From contig JAGPYM010000017.1 of the NCBI GenBank assembly GCA_020736575.1, positions 62,001-126,000 on the forward strand: a DNA stretch of 64,000 bases, read 5' to 3'. Positions 1 to 10,888 of the stretch are shown here, piece by piece (positions within the stretch are counted from its first letter, which is position 1; every line of letters begins with the position of its first letter). The position numbers and the translations under genes are program-made. The notes below the pieces were generated by a model that saw only the letters and a program-made list of their open reading frames with translations, was not told where the DNA came from and did not search any database. The stretch comes from Thelonectria olida (lineage: Eukaryota > Ascomycota > Sordariomycetes > Hypocreales > Nectriaceae).

Positions 1-1339
1 AGGTCGACGAGCAGTCCCGAATGAAGGCCGCCTACGCTGCATTCAACCCCAACAAGATGAATCAGAGCAGTGTGCAGCTGTGCGGTGTTGAGAAGGGAGT
101 AAAGAACCGATACAAGGATATCCTGCCTTTTGAGCATGCTCGAGTCAAACTGCAGGAGAAGCCCGAGGGAGCTTGCGATTACGTCAATGCCAGCCATCTC
201 AAGGCGTCGAGGAGTAACAAGCGATACATTGCCACGCAGGGCCCCCTGCCTTCCACTTTTGAGGTGAGTCTCAAGTCCTGAATATTAATACTGGATGAAA
301 CTGACAGACATAGGACTTTTGGTCTGTCATTTGGGAGCAGGATGTTCGCGTTATCGTCATGTTGACTGCCGAATCCGAGGGTGGACAGCTCAAATGCCAC
401 CCCTACTGGAAGTTGAGAGACTTTGGCGCTATCCGACTCAAGCCTCTTTCCGAGAAGAAGGTGTCTCTCGACATCGACAAGCACAGGTCCGATTCGCATG
501 CTCCCTCTGCGTCGAACACGGGGGAATTCGCTCGGAAGCGCGCAAACACTACGACGACAGTGGAACACGCAACTCCAGCTCCAAAGGCAACACCGGGTCC
601 GACCGAGACTCCTTACGTGATTGTGCGCAAGTTCGCCCTGTCGCACCAGGCCCATCCGTTCGAACCTATCCGAGAGGTTACTCACTTGCACTTCCCCGCG
701 TGGCCCGACTTTGGTACTCCAGCTCAGCCTTCTCATCTGCTGGCGCTCGTCGAGCTCGCCAACGTGATGCAACGATCTGCTCTTCCCCTCGAAACCGCCT
801 CAGTTATCGGGTCCAAGAAGTCACCGATCGAACATCCCGGCATTACTTGGTTCGATGAACCCGAGTCGAACTCGTACGCTCGGCCGATGCTAGTGCACTG
901 CTCGGCAGGCTGTGGGCGCACAGGAGCTTTCTGTACCGTGGACAGTGTCATTGACATGCTGAAGCGTCAACGCCAAGTCAAGGCCATGTCGCGAAATCGT
1001 GACACGGAAGGAGATGTGGCAATGGGCAACGTGTCGCCGCGGTCCCAGAAGAAGTTCCAGTTCTCCGCATCGCCGCAAAAGACAAACACGGAGAAGCGCA
1101 TGTCACGAGGCAACTCCAACCTGGACACGGGCTTCCTGTACGATGACAGCGTGGATCTGATCCAACGAACCGTGGAGGACTTTAGAGGGCAGAGACTCAG
1201 CATGGTGCAAAGCCTGAGGCAGTTTGTGTTGTGCTACGAAACGATCCTGGAATGGGAGGCCAGGATGAATGATCGCGGGACGACAACTGCGTCTGGCGGG
1301 AGAATGAGGAGCGGCAGCCTCCAGCAGCCTCGCTGCTAA
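1..1339 (+). CDS. Protein tyrosine phosphatase (Pyp1/2 or Ptp2/3-like), 5' end outside window
   Basis: This is a classical Cys-based protein tyrosine phosphatase; fungal relatives dephosphorylate MAP kinases. The left edge cuts the gene: the frame is open from base 3. Exons are <1-263 and 314-1339; the 50 nt intron (gtgagt...catag) restores the family sequence [21 protein letters not shown]. Visible motifs are the [10 protein letters not shown] substrate-recognition region, YIATQGPLP, the WPDFG catalytic loop, and the P-loop [12 protein letters not shown] with its catalytic Cys. After the P-loop there is a long polar insert with several Ser-Pro and Arg-x-x-Ser sites, then the Q-loop region ([14 protein letters not shown]) and a short tail. 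The spacer between the WPD loop and P-loop is also longer than in animal enzymes, as is common in fungal members. The family call is secure; which fungal paralogue it is cannot be settled from this part. Confidence 0.93.
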
Positions 1340-3397
1340 GTGAGGGCTTCTTTACACGATGATGACGACAATGATGCATGAAATGCTCGACATGATGCAT
1401 CATGACGAAGTAACAAGTCAAGATAAAACAGAAAACGTATACATGGGAGCATAGCATCGATGGCCAGGCAAACGGCTAGGGCATGGCAACAGGAGCGAAC
1501 CGGCGTTGAAAGGTCATTTTTTTTACAAGTTGTTGGATTCACACGTTCATATTGTGCTCTTGCACATAATGGAGGACACGCAAGCCAAAAACTAGTAGCT
1601 TGACGCGGGATTCTTGATATATGGAGGGGGTAATAGGTTGCGATGAGGGCCTCGTGTACAGTAGATTAAAACGATGGAAATCGACGAAAGCCAGCGATAG
1701 GATTGTCCATTGGCACTTATACAATATGAATTACAAGCAGATTTATTCCATATTTGTGTGCTATCGTGAATGGCTTAAGTTTGTTCCGTGTGGGTGTAAG
1801 CAATTGTGAGTGGCCCAAAGGCACTTTCAAGCAATGTCGAAACCAACCTGACCTATGTTTAGATTTGATGTCTTATTCGTACGGATATACCTCCATGACA
1901 CTGTGTTGCCTGCCAACGCGTCTCTGCGACGATGGCCCGGCTGTACTGCCCATGATGTGCCAGGACAAGATCGCCCGATGGGAGATCCCCCAGCACATCT
2001 TAAGATGCGTCTTATAGAGACGGAGCTAGCCGCAAGAAACGCGCTGCATTGTCACGGCAAGAAAACGGGCGTCAATTGGTCAGTGGTCGGGTCTGTGATA
2101 CGGGACAGCATTCATGCGCCATCCCAGCCATTAAGAGCGTCATAAGCGGGTAGGTAAGTCACATGGAAAGGCGGCGTTGGTCAGTTGAGGGGATGGAATG
2201 TGTGTGGCGGGAAATGCGGGAGGATTGGGAGGCAGAAAGGGCTGTGTGGGATGGGATGGGATAGGATGGGAAACGGGTGGCTGTTCGGCGAGGGGAGGCA
2301 TGACGTCGATGGGGGAGGTTTTATTTGTGTACGCAGTCGGGACACTGTAAGTGATGCATTCGTAGGGAGGTCAGATGCAAGATAGTGTACGTTTCGACGT
2401 GGCACCGTACTATGCGTTGAATTGGAGGTTTTGTTGTTCTGCGTAAATGGGCATCCATCCATTCGGAGGTGACGGGATTCGTAATCCGAGGGCATTCTGA
2501 CAAAGGCAGCTGCGAATAAACACTGCCAGCCAGGCTGGTCCCATCTGCTAGTCATTCACTGACTGGATTAAGCGATGGATGGATGATCCAGACCCAGACC
2601 ATCTTGACGCATGCCATGAACAAGGCTGCGAAACATGCTAAAAACGGCCGGGGCACCAAATGATAAATCCGCCTGTTAAGGTCCACTCCTTCATCCTGTC
2701 ATCAGTCAGCCCAGCGTAGAAAGGCTGGAAGCTTCTGCGACAGACGGGCCCGTTTGTCCGTTTGTTTTGCCTGCCTTGGAGTAGCTATCTTGGCATCTTC
2801 GCTTACTCGCATCGATTGATTGATGAGTCCCAAAAGACTGGTCAAGACCCGGCTCTCCTGCAAGGGTGTCCCTTCTTCGCTGACTGGTTTCGTCCTGCTT
2901 TAGTCTTGTGCATACATACAAGCGTGCATGCAGCATTTCTTCTCCCTCCTTCTCCATCTTTCCCCCACGTCTACAGGCCCCAAAGGGTTTTCCCAGGCTT
3001 CTTCTGTCAGTGTCTGCGGACATCATCATCTGTTCCTATTTCTTTTATTGCTACATCTTCCTCTCATCATCGTCATCGCCCCTTTTCCCACATCTCTGTG
3101 GATAAATCAAGACGCCCGTGCTATCGCGCAAACTTCCGCCAAGAGGGGCTTCTCTACCATTCTATTATTAGCGGGCTTGTTGACACTGATTCATCCCCCA
3201 CAACTCAACCACCCGACAACAACCAGGACCTGCGACTCCAACTGTTTCTACTCTGTACATCCAACTGAGCATCAGCGCCCATCTGACCGAAGCCAGCCGG
3301 GCTTGACCTCGTATCTCCTCGCGAGACGCCCACACAACTCCCCGGCTGTGTTATTCATTCGCTTCATTTTTTTTTAAACCTATCCCATCTTTTTATT
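1340..3397. other. Intergenic region, about 2 kb
   Basis: I see no convincing gene between the phosphatase stop and the next start. The last 450 bases are strongly pyrimidine-rich (CT tracts near 2930-3110 and 3330-3390), which fits the promoter and long leader of the downstream Tcp11-like gene. Short open frames here have no recognisable motifs. Confidence 0.6.
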
Positions 3398-6300
3398 ATG
3401 AGCCTGGCACATCTGCCGTCAACAGACACCATGCGCCGTCCCTCCCTCGACCTCGATGAGCCTTCGCGCAATCTCCAAGAGTCCAACGCCCCTCCTTCCG
3501 ACGACTCCACGGATACAGACGTCGACCTTTCCATGCCTCCGCCCGATGATGAAGTCCTCGATCAAGACTCACGAATCTTCACGCCTCCTCCCCGCATAGC
3601 CGCCCGCTTCTACCGTCCCTCGACGGCTCGACGCAAGGACTCGGCCGCCTCGTCGCGCCGCAACTCCATTTCTTCCGCCCATTCCCGATGCTCCTCCATC
3701 CAGCACACCGGCCCGCGAGACCCCGAACAGAGCAAATACATTGCCCAGCACCTGAGACGTGCCTCCTTCCTTGAGGATCGCAAGGCTCGCCTTGCCGACC
3801 GAGCCGCCCACGCGGAAAAAGTTCGCCATCGGGCTGCCCTGGCCAAGGCTACTCATCGTGACATTACTCAGTCGGAGGAGCGCGCTTTGGCTGCCCAACA
3901 AGCCAGGGAACGCAACCTTGCCGAGATTGTCGCAAACTGCGCCGAAGAGGTCAAGAAGGCCAAGCAAGTCGCCGAGTTCATGAAAGAAAAGCGTGAGCAG
4001 GAACTCATCAAGATGAGGGCCCAGATCGAGGAGAGAATGGCTGAAGCGGAGCGAAGGAGGGAAGAATTTCGGGCCAAGAACGTCACAAAACGCACTCGCG
4101 GCCAGAGTGTCATGGCCAGGAAGCCGATCGAGGTCATGCCCCAGGTCACAGAGAGCGAGGCTCGAAAACTGACCGACGATGAGGCTGCCTCCCACATCCA
4201 AGGCTGGTGGCGCGGGTGTCTCAGGAAGAAGACAATCAAAGAGTTTAACAACCTGGGCTTGACTGTCGATGGAATTAGGGACACTCAGTTTGATACTGTT
4301 GTAGAGCTTCTGGCGCAAGAAAAGGTTCTTCTCATCACGGCCAGACTCCTACGAATCTGCGGACTCTGCGAGGGCGACCCTGGTTCCGTTGAAGAGATAG
4401 CTGCTTGTCGCACCTTTCTGAGCGCTTTCTTGATCCTTGGTCACCCTAACCAAGTGCTCGCCAACAAGAACGACGGCGATGAAGAGGTAACGGACACTCT
4501 TACAAGCCATCGACTGCCCTCGACGGACCTGGAAAACCCGCAGCTGCAGGGAATTGTCGGCAAAGCTCGCGACGTTCTCATCGCTTTTGAGAATATCCTT
4601 GGTCGTCTGACTCGGGCTAACCGATACACGATGCCGCCGGCGCTGAAAAAGACGCTCCCACAGGCATATGCCACTTTCTACAATGCGTTTATCGCATGGA
4701 AGTCCCGAGACTCGAACGCCTTGATCGAGGTGATGCTTATGCAGTTTGTGGAGCTGGATGCCATCTTCTTCACTGTCAAAGACACAACCGACGACGCTGC
4801 GACGGCTCTCTACAAACAGAGCATCAGAGAAAACCAGCTTATGCTCATAGTGAGAATCAAGAAGCTGGCCGGTCCTGAAAAGGGCAAGAAAATGATTTTT
4901 GAGGCTGTGGCCGAGGCTAGGAAAACCCGCAACACCAAGAAGCGAACGGGCGATACGAAGCCTCGTGTCGCCGAGAACGCAGCCAACGAGGCGTCAGAGA
5001 CGGCAGAGAGTTTTGTCTCGCCTCGCTCGCCTGAATCGCAAACACTTACGCCTCCCGCGACCCCTGCTAAGAGAGAGTCCAAGGGGCCAATCCTTGGGGG
5101 AGGCTTGAGCGCACTGCTCCCCGACAACAGGATCGTTGTGCACGAGCTGGCAATCAACAAGGAATATCAGATCTCCGCCGAGGAATACAAGGCGGTGCAG
5201 TCTGAGCAGACTGAGCCTTTCTATTCGCAAATGAGGGCCAACTTGGACCGCAACAACAACGAAACCAATTTCCAATTCTTCCTGATGGCGGCGGGAAACA
5301 TCAAGGACAAGCTCCAGCGGCTTGTGCAACCCGGAACCTCCATGCACAAGCTCATCGGAGAAATTCTCGACTTAGAACTGGCGGCGCGGCAGTTTGCGAT
5401 CGGCAGCTTCTCTTACGAAAAGTTCTTCACCGCCATGGCTTCCTTGCTGCCTAAACTCGTTGCTCCGTTCCGTGACGACGAAGTCAAGGAGCTTGTGCAA
5501 AACAAACTGGCCGATGGAAACGTCATCGACCGCGTCGAGGCTCTCCATGGCTTCATCGATGTCATGCTGTGCGATTACGTCAATTACCTGTTGAGTATAG
5601 TGGCTCCTCAGTTGATCGAGTCGGCGGCTCAATATGAGGCCAAGAGGTTTTCCGAGGATGTCAAGTCTGGTGCCGTCAACCTGACATTCGCAGAGGACGC
5701 ATGGCGTTCAGCTCGTTCCAAGCTCATGGCCGAAGTGCAGAAACGGGATCCCGAGGGCATCAACCATCCCAAGTCGCGACCGACTGACAAACGAATCTAC
5801 GCCCAGATGCTCGTCGATGCATTCACTGCCATAGCCGTTTCTAACGTGGCTAATCTTCCGGAAATGTTTGAACTCGACAGATCGCGTCTTTTCGAGATTT
5901 CGTCCATGATTAAGCGCATCATCACTGTTGGCGCAATCTTGCTTCAGTGCAAGAATCTGCTCAAGAGAGATGTGCGATCGGCTTGGAAGATGGAGGCCTC
6001 TCGCATCATGACGGTGCTGGAAACCAAGCCAGCCACTGCAACGGCTGTGGACGGCATCATGGCTGCCCTCGAGTCGGGCCGGTCCATGCCTGCGGCAACC
6101 AAGTCACAACTTCGGGCCCTTGTCAACAAGATCATGAACGCGTATGTGGATATGGAGAAGGGCCAGGAGCCTACCGAGCCGGTTCTACGACTCCTGCTTA
6201 CTCGCCTTCGGGGCAACATTGTTGCCCGCCTGGCCCCTGGATCGGCCAGCGACAAGGTCAAGGCGACCAACAATTCCGGCGAAAAGCTCGCCAGTCTCGG

Positions 6301-6433
6301 ACTGTCCGAGTTTGTGGATAAGGTTCGATGGATTTCGGACTTGTTGGACAAGATTGGTTCGGTCGACAGAGCAGCTCATCACCCCTGGTGGGAAGCAGTT
6401 GCCACAAAGGTGGTCCAAGATGAAATGGAATAG
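3398..6433 (+). CDS. Tcp11-domain protein with IQ motif (SOK1-like)
   Basis: Single-exon gene of 1011 residues. The N-terminal 100 residues are Ser/Pro-rich and disordered. Residues about 110-230 are a charged Ala/Glu/Arg/Lys-rich stretch likely to form a long coiled coil. An IQ motif (SHIQGWWRGCLRKK) lies near residues 264-280 and would bind calmodulin or a light chain. A second Ser/Thr/Pro-rich linker at about 510-570 precedes the C-terminal T-complex-11 domain (about 590-1000), which contains the helical segments expected of that family. Yeast Sok1, a Tcp11 protein, is a multicopy suppressor of loss of cAMP-dependent protein kinase, so a role in cAMP/PKA signalling is a family-based inference. 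A second in-frame ATG at 3431 could be the true start. A pyrimidine-rich leader precedes it. Confidence 0.88.
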   Translation: MSLAHLPSTDTMRRPSLDLDEPSRNLQESNAPPSDDSTDTDVDLSMPPPDDEVLDQDSRIFTPPPRIAARFYRPSTARRKDSAASSRRNSISSAHSRCSSIQHTGPRDPEQSKYIAQHLRRASFLEDRKARLADRAAHAEKVRHRAALAKATHRDITQSEERALAAQQARERNLAEIVANCAEEVKKAKQVAEFMKEKREQELIKMRAQIEERMAEAERRREEFRAKNVTKRTRGQSVMARKPIEVMPQVTESEARKLTDDEAASHIQGWWRGCLRKKTIKEFNNLGLTVDGIRDTQFDTVVELLAQEKVLLITARLLRICGLCEGDPGSVEEIAACRTFLSAFLILGHPNQVLANKNDGDEEVTDTLTSHRLPSTDLENPQLQGIVGKARDVLIAFENILGRLTRANRYTMPPALKKTLPQAYATFYNAFIAWKSRDSNALIEVMLMQFVELDAIFFTVKDTTDDAATALYKQSIRENQLMLIVRIKKLAGPEKGKKMIFEAVAEARKTRNTKKRTGDTKPRVAENAANEASETAESFVSPRSPESQTLTPPATPAKRESKGPILGGGLSALLPDNRIVVHELAINKEYQISAEEYKAVQSEQTEPFYSQMRANLDRNNNETNFQFFLMAAGNIKDKLQRLVQPGTSMHKLIGEILDLELAARQFAIGSFSYEKFFTAMASLLPKLVAPFRDDEVKELVQNKLADGNVIDRVEALHGFIDVMLCDYVNYLLSIVAPQLIESAAQYEAKRFSEDVKSGAVNLTFAEDAWRSARSKLMAEVQKRDPEGINHPKSRPTDKRIYAQMLVDAFTAIAVSNVANLPEMFELDRSRLFEISSMIKRIITVGAILLQCKNLLKRDVRSAWKMEASRIMTVLETKPATATAVDGIMAALESGRSMPAATKSQLRALVNKIMNAYVDMEKGQEPTEPVLRLLLTRLRGNIVARLAPGSASDKVKATNNSGEKLASLGLSEFVDKVRWISDLLDKIGSVDRAAHHPWWEAVATKVVQDEME

Positions 6434-7077
6434 ACTGTCAGAGTCAAGAGGAGGTATATAACGAGGATAATGGGACATGAGAGCTGGGAGGGATTGTGTT
6501 TTTGATTTGCAACTTTGGGCTTACTGGGTTTCTTGGAAGTATATGCCTCAGCGCGCTTTCGACGGGTCTTTGCAAGGCGCATAGGATTCTTTGGGAATGG
6601 ATAGGTCAAGATGACCTGGGATCATGGGAAACAAGACGAGACGAATGCTGACCGGACTGATGCTCGTGTCTAGCGGTTCGGAATGGGCAAGACAAGATGA
6701 GATTGCTTTTATGGGTTAGATGGAGGTATTCTTTACTTTTGCGTGATGGGTCTCTGGAGAAGATCTCGATAGCGATTTATTTGATGGCCCCTTGGTCCTA
6801 GCCAGACTACTATGGTACTGTTTCTGACTACATTGTATTGTCGATTTCGTGCACTTTCCGTGCACTTTGCCTGGGTTTCAAAGCAGCCGCCTACATCCTC
6901 AACCAGCTGTAAGGCTGCCTCCGTGAGCCGGCCAGCTTCGTCTACAACAACGAGTGCGAATTTCAGAGACTGGATGCGCGAGTAGTAGGGTTCGCGCCGA
7001 TGCATGGTTGTCTGGTGGTTGCTGGCAAGTTGCTGCTTCGTACATGTCTATCAATGTCGAGTCACGAAAGCATAGAA
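6434..7077. other. Intergenic region between Tcp11-like gene and tRNA-Gly
   Basis: Contains the 3' flank of the Tcp11-like gene and the 5' flank of a tRNA gene. No open frame here has coding character. Confidence 0.6.
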
Positions 7078-7159
7078 GCGTGATTGGTTTAGTGGTAAAA
7101 TTCTCCGTTGCCATCCGAGCAGCGTCGGGGAGCCCTGGGTTCGATTCCCAGATCACGCA
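7078..7159 (+). tRNA. tRNA-Gly (anticodon GCC) with 11-nt intron, copy 1
   Basis: The 82-nt gene folds as a cloverleaf. The acceptor stem is GCGTGAT/ATCACGC with discriminator A at 7159; the D-arm is TGGTTTAGTGGT and the T-arm GGGTTCGATTCCC. The anticodon stem pairs CTCCG (7103-7107) with CGGGG (7126-7130), and the anticodon GCC is at 7110-7112. An 11-nt intron (about 7114-7124) sits one base 3' of the anticodon, the canonical nuclear position. The sequence is identical to the copy at 40202-40283. Confidence 0.95.
7114..7124 (+). other. tRNA-Gly intron (11 nt)
   Basis: TCCGAGCAGCG interrupts the anticodon loop one base after the anticodon. Without removing it the loop would have 18 bases, so splicing by the tRNA endonuclease is needed. 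The exact ends could shift by one base. Confidence 0.85.
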
Positions 7160-8762
7160 ATTCTTTTTGCTCTTTACGCAAGTTGCCTTGATCTTTTTGA
7201 CCAGTACCCTGGCCGTCCAGTCCAGTCTTTCATAATTCAAGTCATGCCTCTCCTATCTGCTCTTATCACTCAACGCAGGCACGTACTAGAAGTTGTGCAG
7301 ATTTGTTAAAGAAAAGGAAGGATAATTAAGTTTTAACTTCGTTATATGCCAATTCGTGATAATCATTTCTTAGTTAATAACTTTGAGTTCCTTTATTCTG
7401 TATTGAAATCTTGGTTGTTCCCATTCCATGTCTCTACTATAGAACTTACTAATTTGCTCTTTACGTCTAACACTATTCAATGACAGAGTTAACTGACACT
7501 TCCTTATACCATAGCCATGCTTCTTTATAACTACTAATTAAAAAAAATGAGAAGTCCCGAGATATAGGATTCTATTCCTTCGATACCTGCGAACTAAAAT
7601 TCGACAGGGATCTTATAACAAGTCCACCTCCCCAATGCCGTGCTCCCCAACCCAGTTGGACTTTTGATCTAAACAGAACAACGCCTCAACGCATTTCCTA
7701 GGGACATTGGTGCAAAAATGGTTGCCCCGGATCGAAAGAAACCCAATCGAGGCCTCCCGTGGGCCTTGAGCAACGTTGCTTCCAGCTCTGGGATCATGAT
7801 GAGGGGGTCAAAGCCAAGGAGTTGTTGGCGGCTAAATAGAGCACCCTTCAACAGCGTCGCAGAGCCCCAAGACTCGGCATCACCAGATTGGTTAGCAGGT
7901 AGAAAGACATTCCTAAGTGGGAAATACATGGCGTGGATCGGCTTCAGCCCCCCCTGGAAGTGACGAGAGAGGCGTCGGGTGGCGTTTCGAGGCAGAACAT
8001 GCGGGGAACTTCAGCGTCGATATGCCGAGGTGCGATCGAGAAGAAATGGCCTTGGCTCTGAAATGGGTTGGCTTGGGGAGTTGCCCGAGTCTAGAAGGCT
8101 TCGTCGGCCAGGTCGCCTGGACGGAATAAGCAGGGATCTTCAACGTCAAACAACCAACAGGACCTTTTGTTCCCCATTCACCCGTCGTGACAGCAGGACC
8201 ATCCTCAACCTCAACCAGCACCCGAGTCATGAAATAAACTCAGTCCCCGGATCCCTGACCTGCATCAGATGCTTCCAGGCGATGGCACCACGGCATGAGA
8301 CCGCCCCCCGCCAATCATCCCCCCATTCAGAGTCAATCGAGCATCGTCCCGGTCCATCACTGCTTCGAAAGCTCCTCTTTACCCCGCGGTCCCACAGCCA
8401 AAACCTCCGCATCCCCCAGGTTTTCCCCAGCTCGTGTTGGTCGAGTTGGAGTCGGTCTGGGGTGTTCCCCGTCGGCTCATCGCCCTGATGCCGGTCTCAT
8501 GTTGCGGATCCGCTGTTCGGTGCGACCTCGTCAACCAACGATTTGCTTCGTGACATCCAATTGCTCGAGGGAACGCTGCTGCCGGATAAATTGCCCCGAG
8601 AGAGTGCCCGAGCCTCGGGGTTGCCTTGACCGAGAGACATGAAGAGCATGATGAGGAGGATCTCTGGGCTGGAGCTGGCGTGCAGTGAATGAAATACCGG
8701 CGTTCTCCGGTTTCATCCTCTTTCATCTTCGTCTTGGTTTCCGTTTGACCTTGTTCGACAAA
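7160..8762. other. Intergenic region with AT-rich island
   Basis: Roughly 7290-7600 is clearly AT-rich (runs such as aattaaaaaaaatga), unlike the flanks, and has no open frame of note. From 7900 onward the sequence becomes GC-richer and then pyrimidine-rich, and probably holds the promoter and leader of the MFS transporter. I cannot support a gene here. Confidence 0.55.
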
Positions 8763-10257
8763 ATGGGCGTCAAAGAATTCTTCAAGAAGCGCTCACTCAA
8801 GGTCTCCGACGACCGGGTCACCAGGGCCGCCGAGTTGACGCTGCGCGAGTCCATCTGGCCCATCGCCCTCGTCACCACCCTCTTCTTCCTATGGGGGTTC
8901 AGCTACGGGCTTCTGGATACTCTCAATAAGCACTTCCAGGAGACATTGCACATTACCCGTGCTCGATCAGCAGGCTTGCAAGCCGCTTACTTTGGGTTCG
9001 TCGTTGCTTGGCTCTTCAGTTGACGTGGCTGACCTTTGCAGGGCCTACCCGCTGGCATCGTTGGGCCATGCTGCTTGGATCCTCCGCCACTACTCGTACA
9101 AGGCCGTCTTCATTTGGGGCCTTTCCCTCTATGCAATCGGTGCCTTGATTGCCATTCCTTGCATCAAGGCCAAATCGTTTGGCGGTTTCTGCGCTTCCAT
9201 CTTCATCATCGGCAATGGGCTCGGCTCCCTCGAGACTGCGGCGAACCCATTCATCACCGTCTGCGGGCCCCCTCGCTACGCAGAGATCAGGATCAACCTG
9301 TCTCAGGCCTTCAACGGCGTCGGCACCGTCATCGCGCCGGTGCTCGGTTCATACGTCTTCTTCAAGTTCACAGACGACAAGGCTCTGGCAAATGTGCAAT
9401 GGGTGTACCTTGCCATTGCCGTCTTTGTGATCCTGCTAGCGACTCTGTTCTTCTTTTCCAACATCCCCGAGATTACCGATGCAGGTGAGTTGGTGCTGTT
9501 TGTTAGGTCGTCGGACAACTTGCTAACGGGTGCAGACATGGCTTTCCAGGCCCAGGAAACAAACTCGGAAGCTGACCTGAAACCGTTCTTCAAGCAATGG
9601 AAGCTCTTCCACGCGTCGTTTGCCCAGTTCTGCTATACTGGCGCGCAGGTGGCCATTGCCAGCATGTTCATCAACTACGCAACCGAGACTCGCGCTGGCA
9701 CGAGCGATTCCATGGGCTCGTCGCTGTTCGCGGGGGCCCAAGCTGGCTTCGCCGTCGGCCGCTTCACCGGAGTATTTCTCATGAAGTACTACAACCCACG
9801 CAAGATCTTTTTCGTCTACTTGACCATGTGCATAATCTTCATCGCGCCCGCCATCACGCAACGCGGCAACGCGGGTATTTCGTTCCTCTACGTGGTCCTG
9901 TTCTTCGAGTCGATTTGCTTCCCCACGATTGTCGCCTTGGGGATGAGAGGCCTCGGTCGACACACCAAACGAGGAAGCGGCTTCATTGTTGCCGGTGTTG
10001 TTGGAGGAGCTTGTGTGCCGCCCTTGACTGGTGCGGCTGCGGACAATGAGCATCTTGGGACGGGAAAGGCCATGCTTGTGCCGCTTGTGTTCTTCGTGGC
10101 TGCGTGGTCTTATCCGATCTGCGTCAACTTTGTGCCGAGCTACAAGAAGGTTGTGGATTCGTGTCTTGAGACGGACATTGGGCTTCACGAGCATGCGCTT
10201 GATGAAGAGAAGGCGAAAGGAGTTACTGAGGAAGAGACTGCGAAGGAGACTTTGTAG
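8763..10257 (+). CDS. MFS sugar transporter, L-fucose permease / glucose-galactose (FucP/GluP) family
   Basis: Plasma-membrane sugar:proton symporter of the FucP branch, 465 residues, expected to have 12 membrane helices. Exons are 8763-8995, 9042-9484 and 9536-10257; the introns are 46 and 51 nt, and the second has a CTAAC branch site. Splicing joins AAYFG to AYPLASLGHAAW. Diagnostic FucP features are LWGFSYGLLDTLNKHF in helix 1, the NGLGSLETAANPF helix-4 signature and the NLSQAFNGVGTVIAPVLGS stretch. Of the upstream in-frame starts only GTG exists, so the ATG at 8763 is chosen. The C-terminus is a charged cytosolic tail rich in Glu/Lys. The transported sugar cannot be told from sequence; L-fucose, galactose, glucose and related sugars are possible. 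It is flanked by tRNA-Gly genes on both sides. Confidence 0.92.
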
Positions 10258-10414
10258 ATGGTCATGTAGCATTGTTCATAACTGCGCACAACTATCTCAG
10301 TCAGACTTGCAATACCGGACCCCGTCCGCCTGGTCCTTCATCCCACTCCGAGACTTCTAGAGCAAAAGAAGATGTGTTCAAAAAGATTGACGGCTGGTAA
10401 CCGCGACTCTCCAA

Positions 10415-10496
10415 TGCGTGATCTGGGAATCGAACCCAGGGCTCCCCGACGTTGCTCGGATGGCAACGGAGAATTTTACCACTAAACCAATCACGC
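10415..10496 (-). tRNA. tRNA-Gly (GCC) with 11-nt intron, copy 2
   Basis: This is the same gene as at 7078, on the opposite strand. All mature positions are identical; the only difference is one base inside the intron (..GCAACG instead of ..GCAGCG). It lies 157 nt downstream of the MFS transporter stop, convergent with it. Confidence 0.95.
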
Positions 10497-10888
10497 TTGA
10501 TGAGTTCCACGGCTTGGTGAGAGAATCCAAGAGTGTCGCGATGCGTAGTTGCTGGCCTGGCAATGGGTGGAATGTCGATAGCTGTCCTTGGAAGACTTGT
10601 TTCCCCTCGACGAGGCCGCTGTATTAAGGCGTTACCATGCTTTACCTGTTTACATGGTGCTTAGCCACCAACAGGGCATCAAGTAGAGAGCGAGACGAAG
10701 CGGTTAGGGAAAAACAGTACTTTTATTAATGATCGACTATCTGATTCAGATGAAATAGCACGTCTCCCTCCACATTTGCTTGTTGAGCCAAGGCTTGTCA
10801 GCATGATAAGCCCAAAGGCCAGCTATGCCATGGGGCTCCGAAAGCCAGACCCGGAATCTGTCGGCCCTCTTCTAACATGTGCCACCGC
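10497..10888. other. Intergenic region, 3' flank of the His-rich gene
   Basis: About 390 nt between the tRNA and the stop codon of the minus-strand His-rich gene. It presumably carries that gene's 3' UTR. Nothing else is recognisable. Confidence 0.5.

Noticed and set aside
2762..3377. Overlapping plus-strand frames of 149-168 codons
   Set aside because: CT-rich leader of the Tcp11-like gene; Ser/Leu/Phe/Pro-biased translation without motifs.
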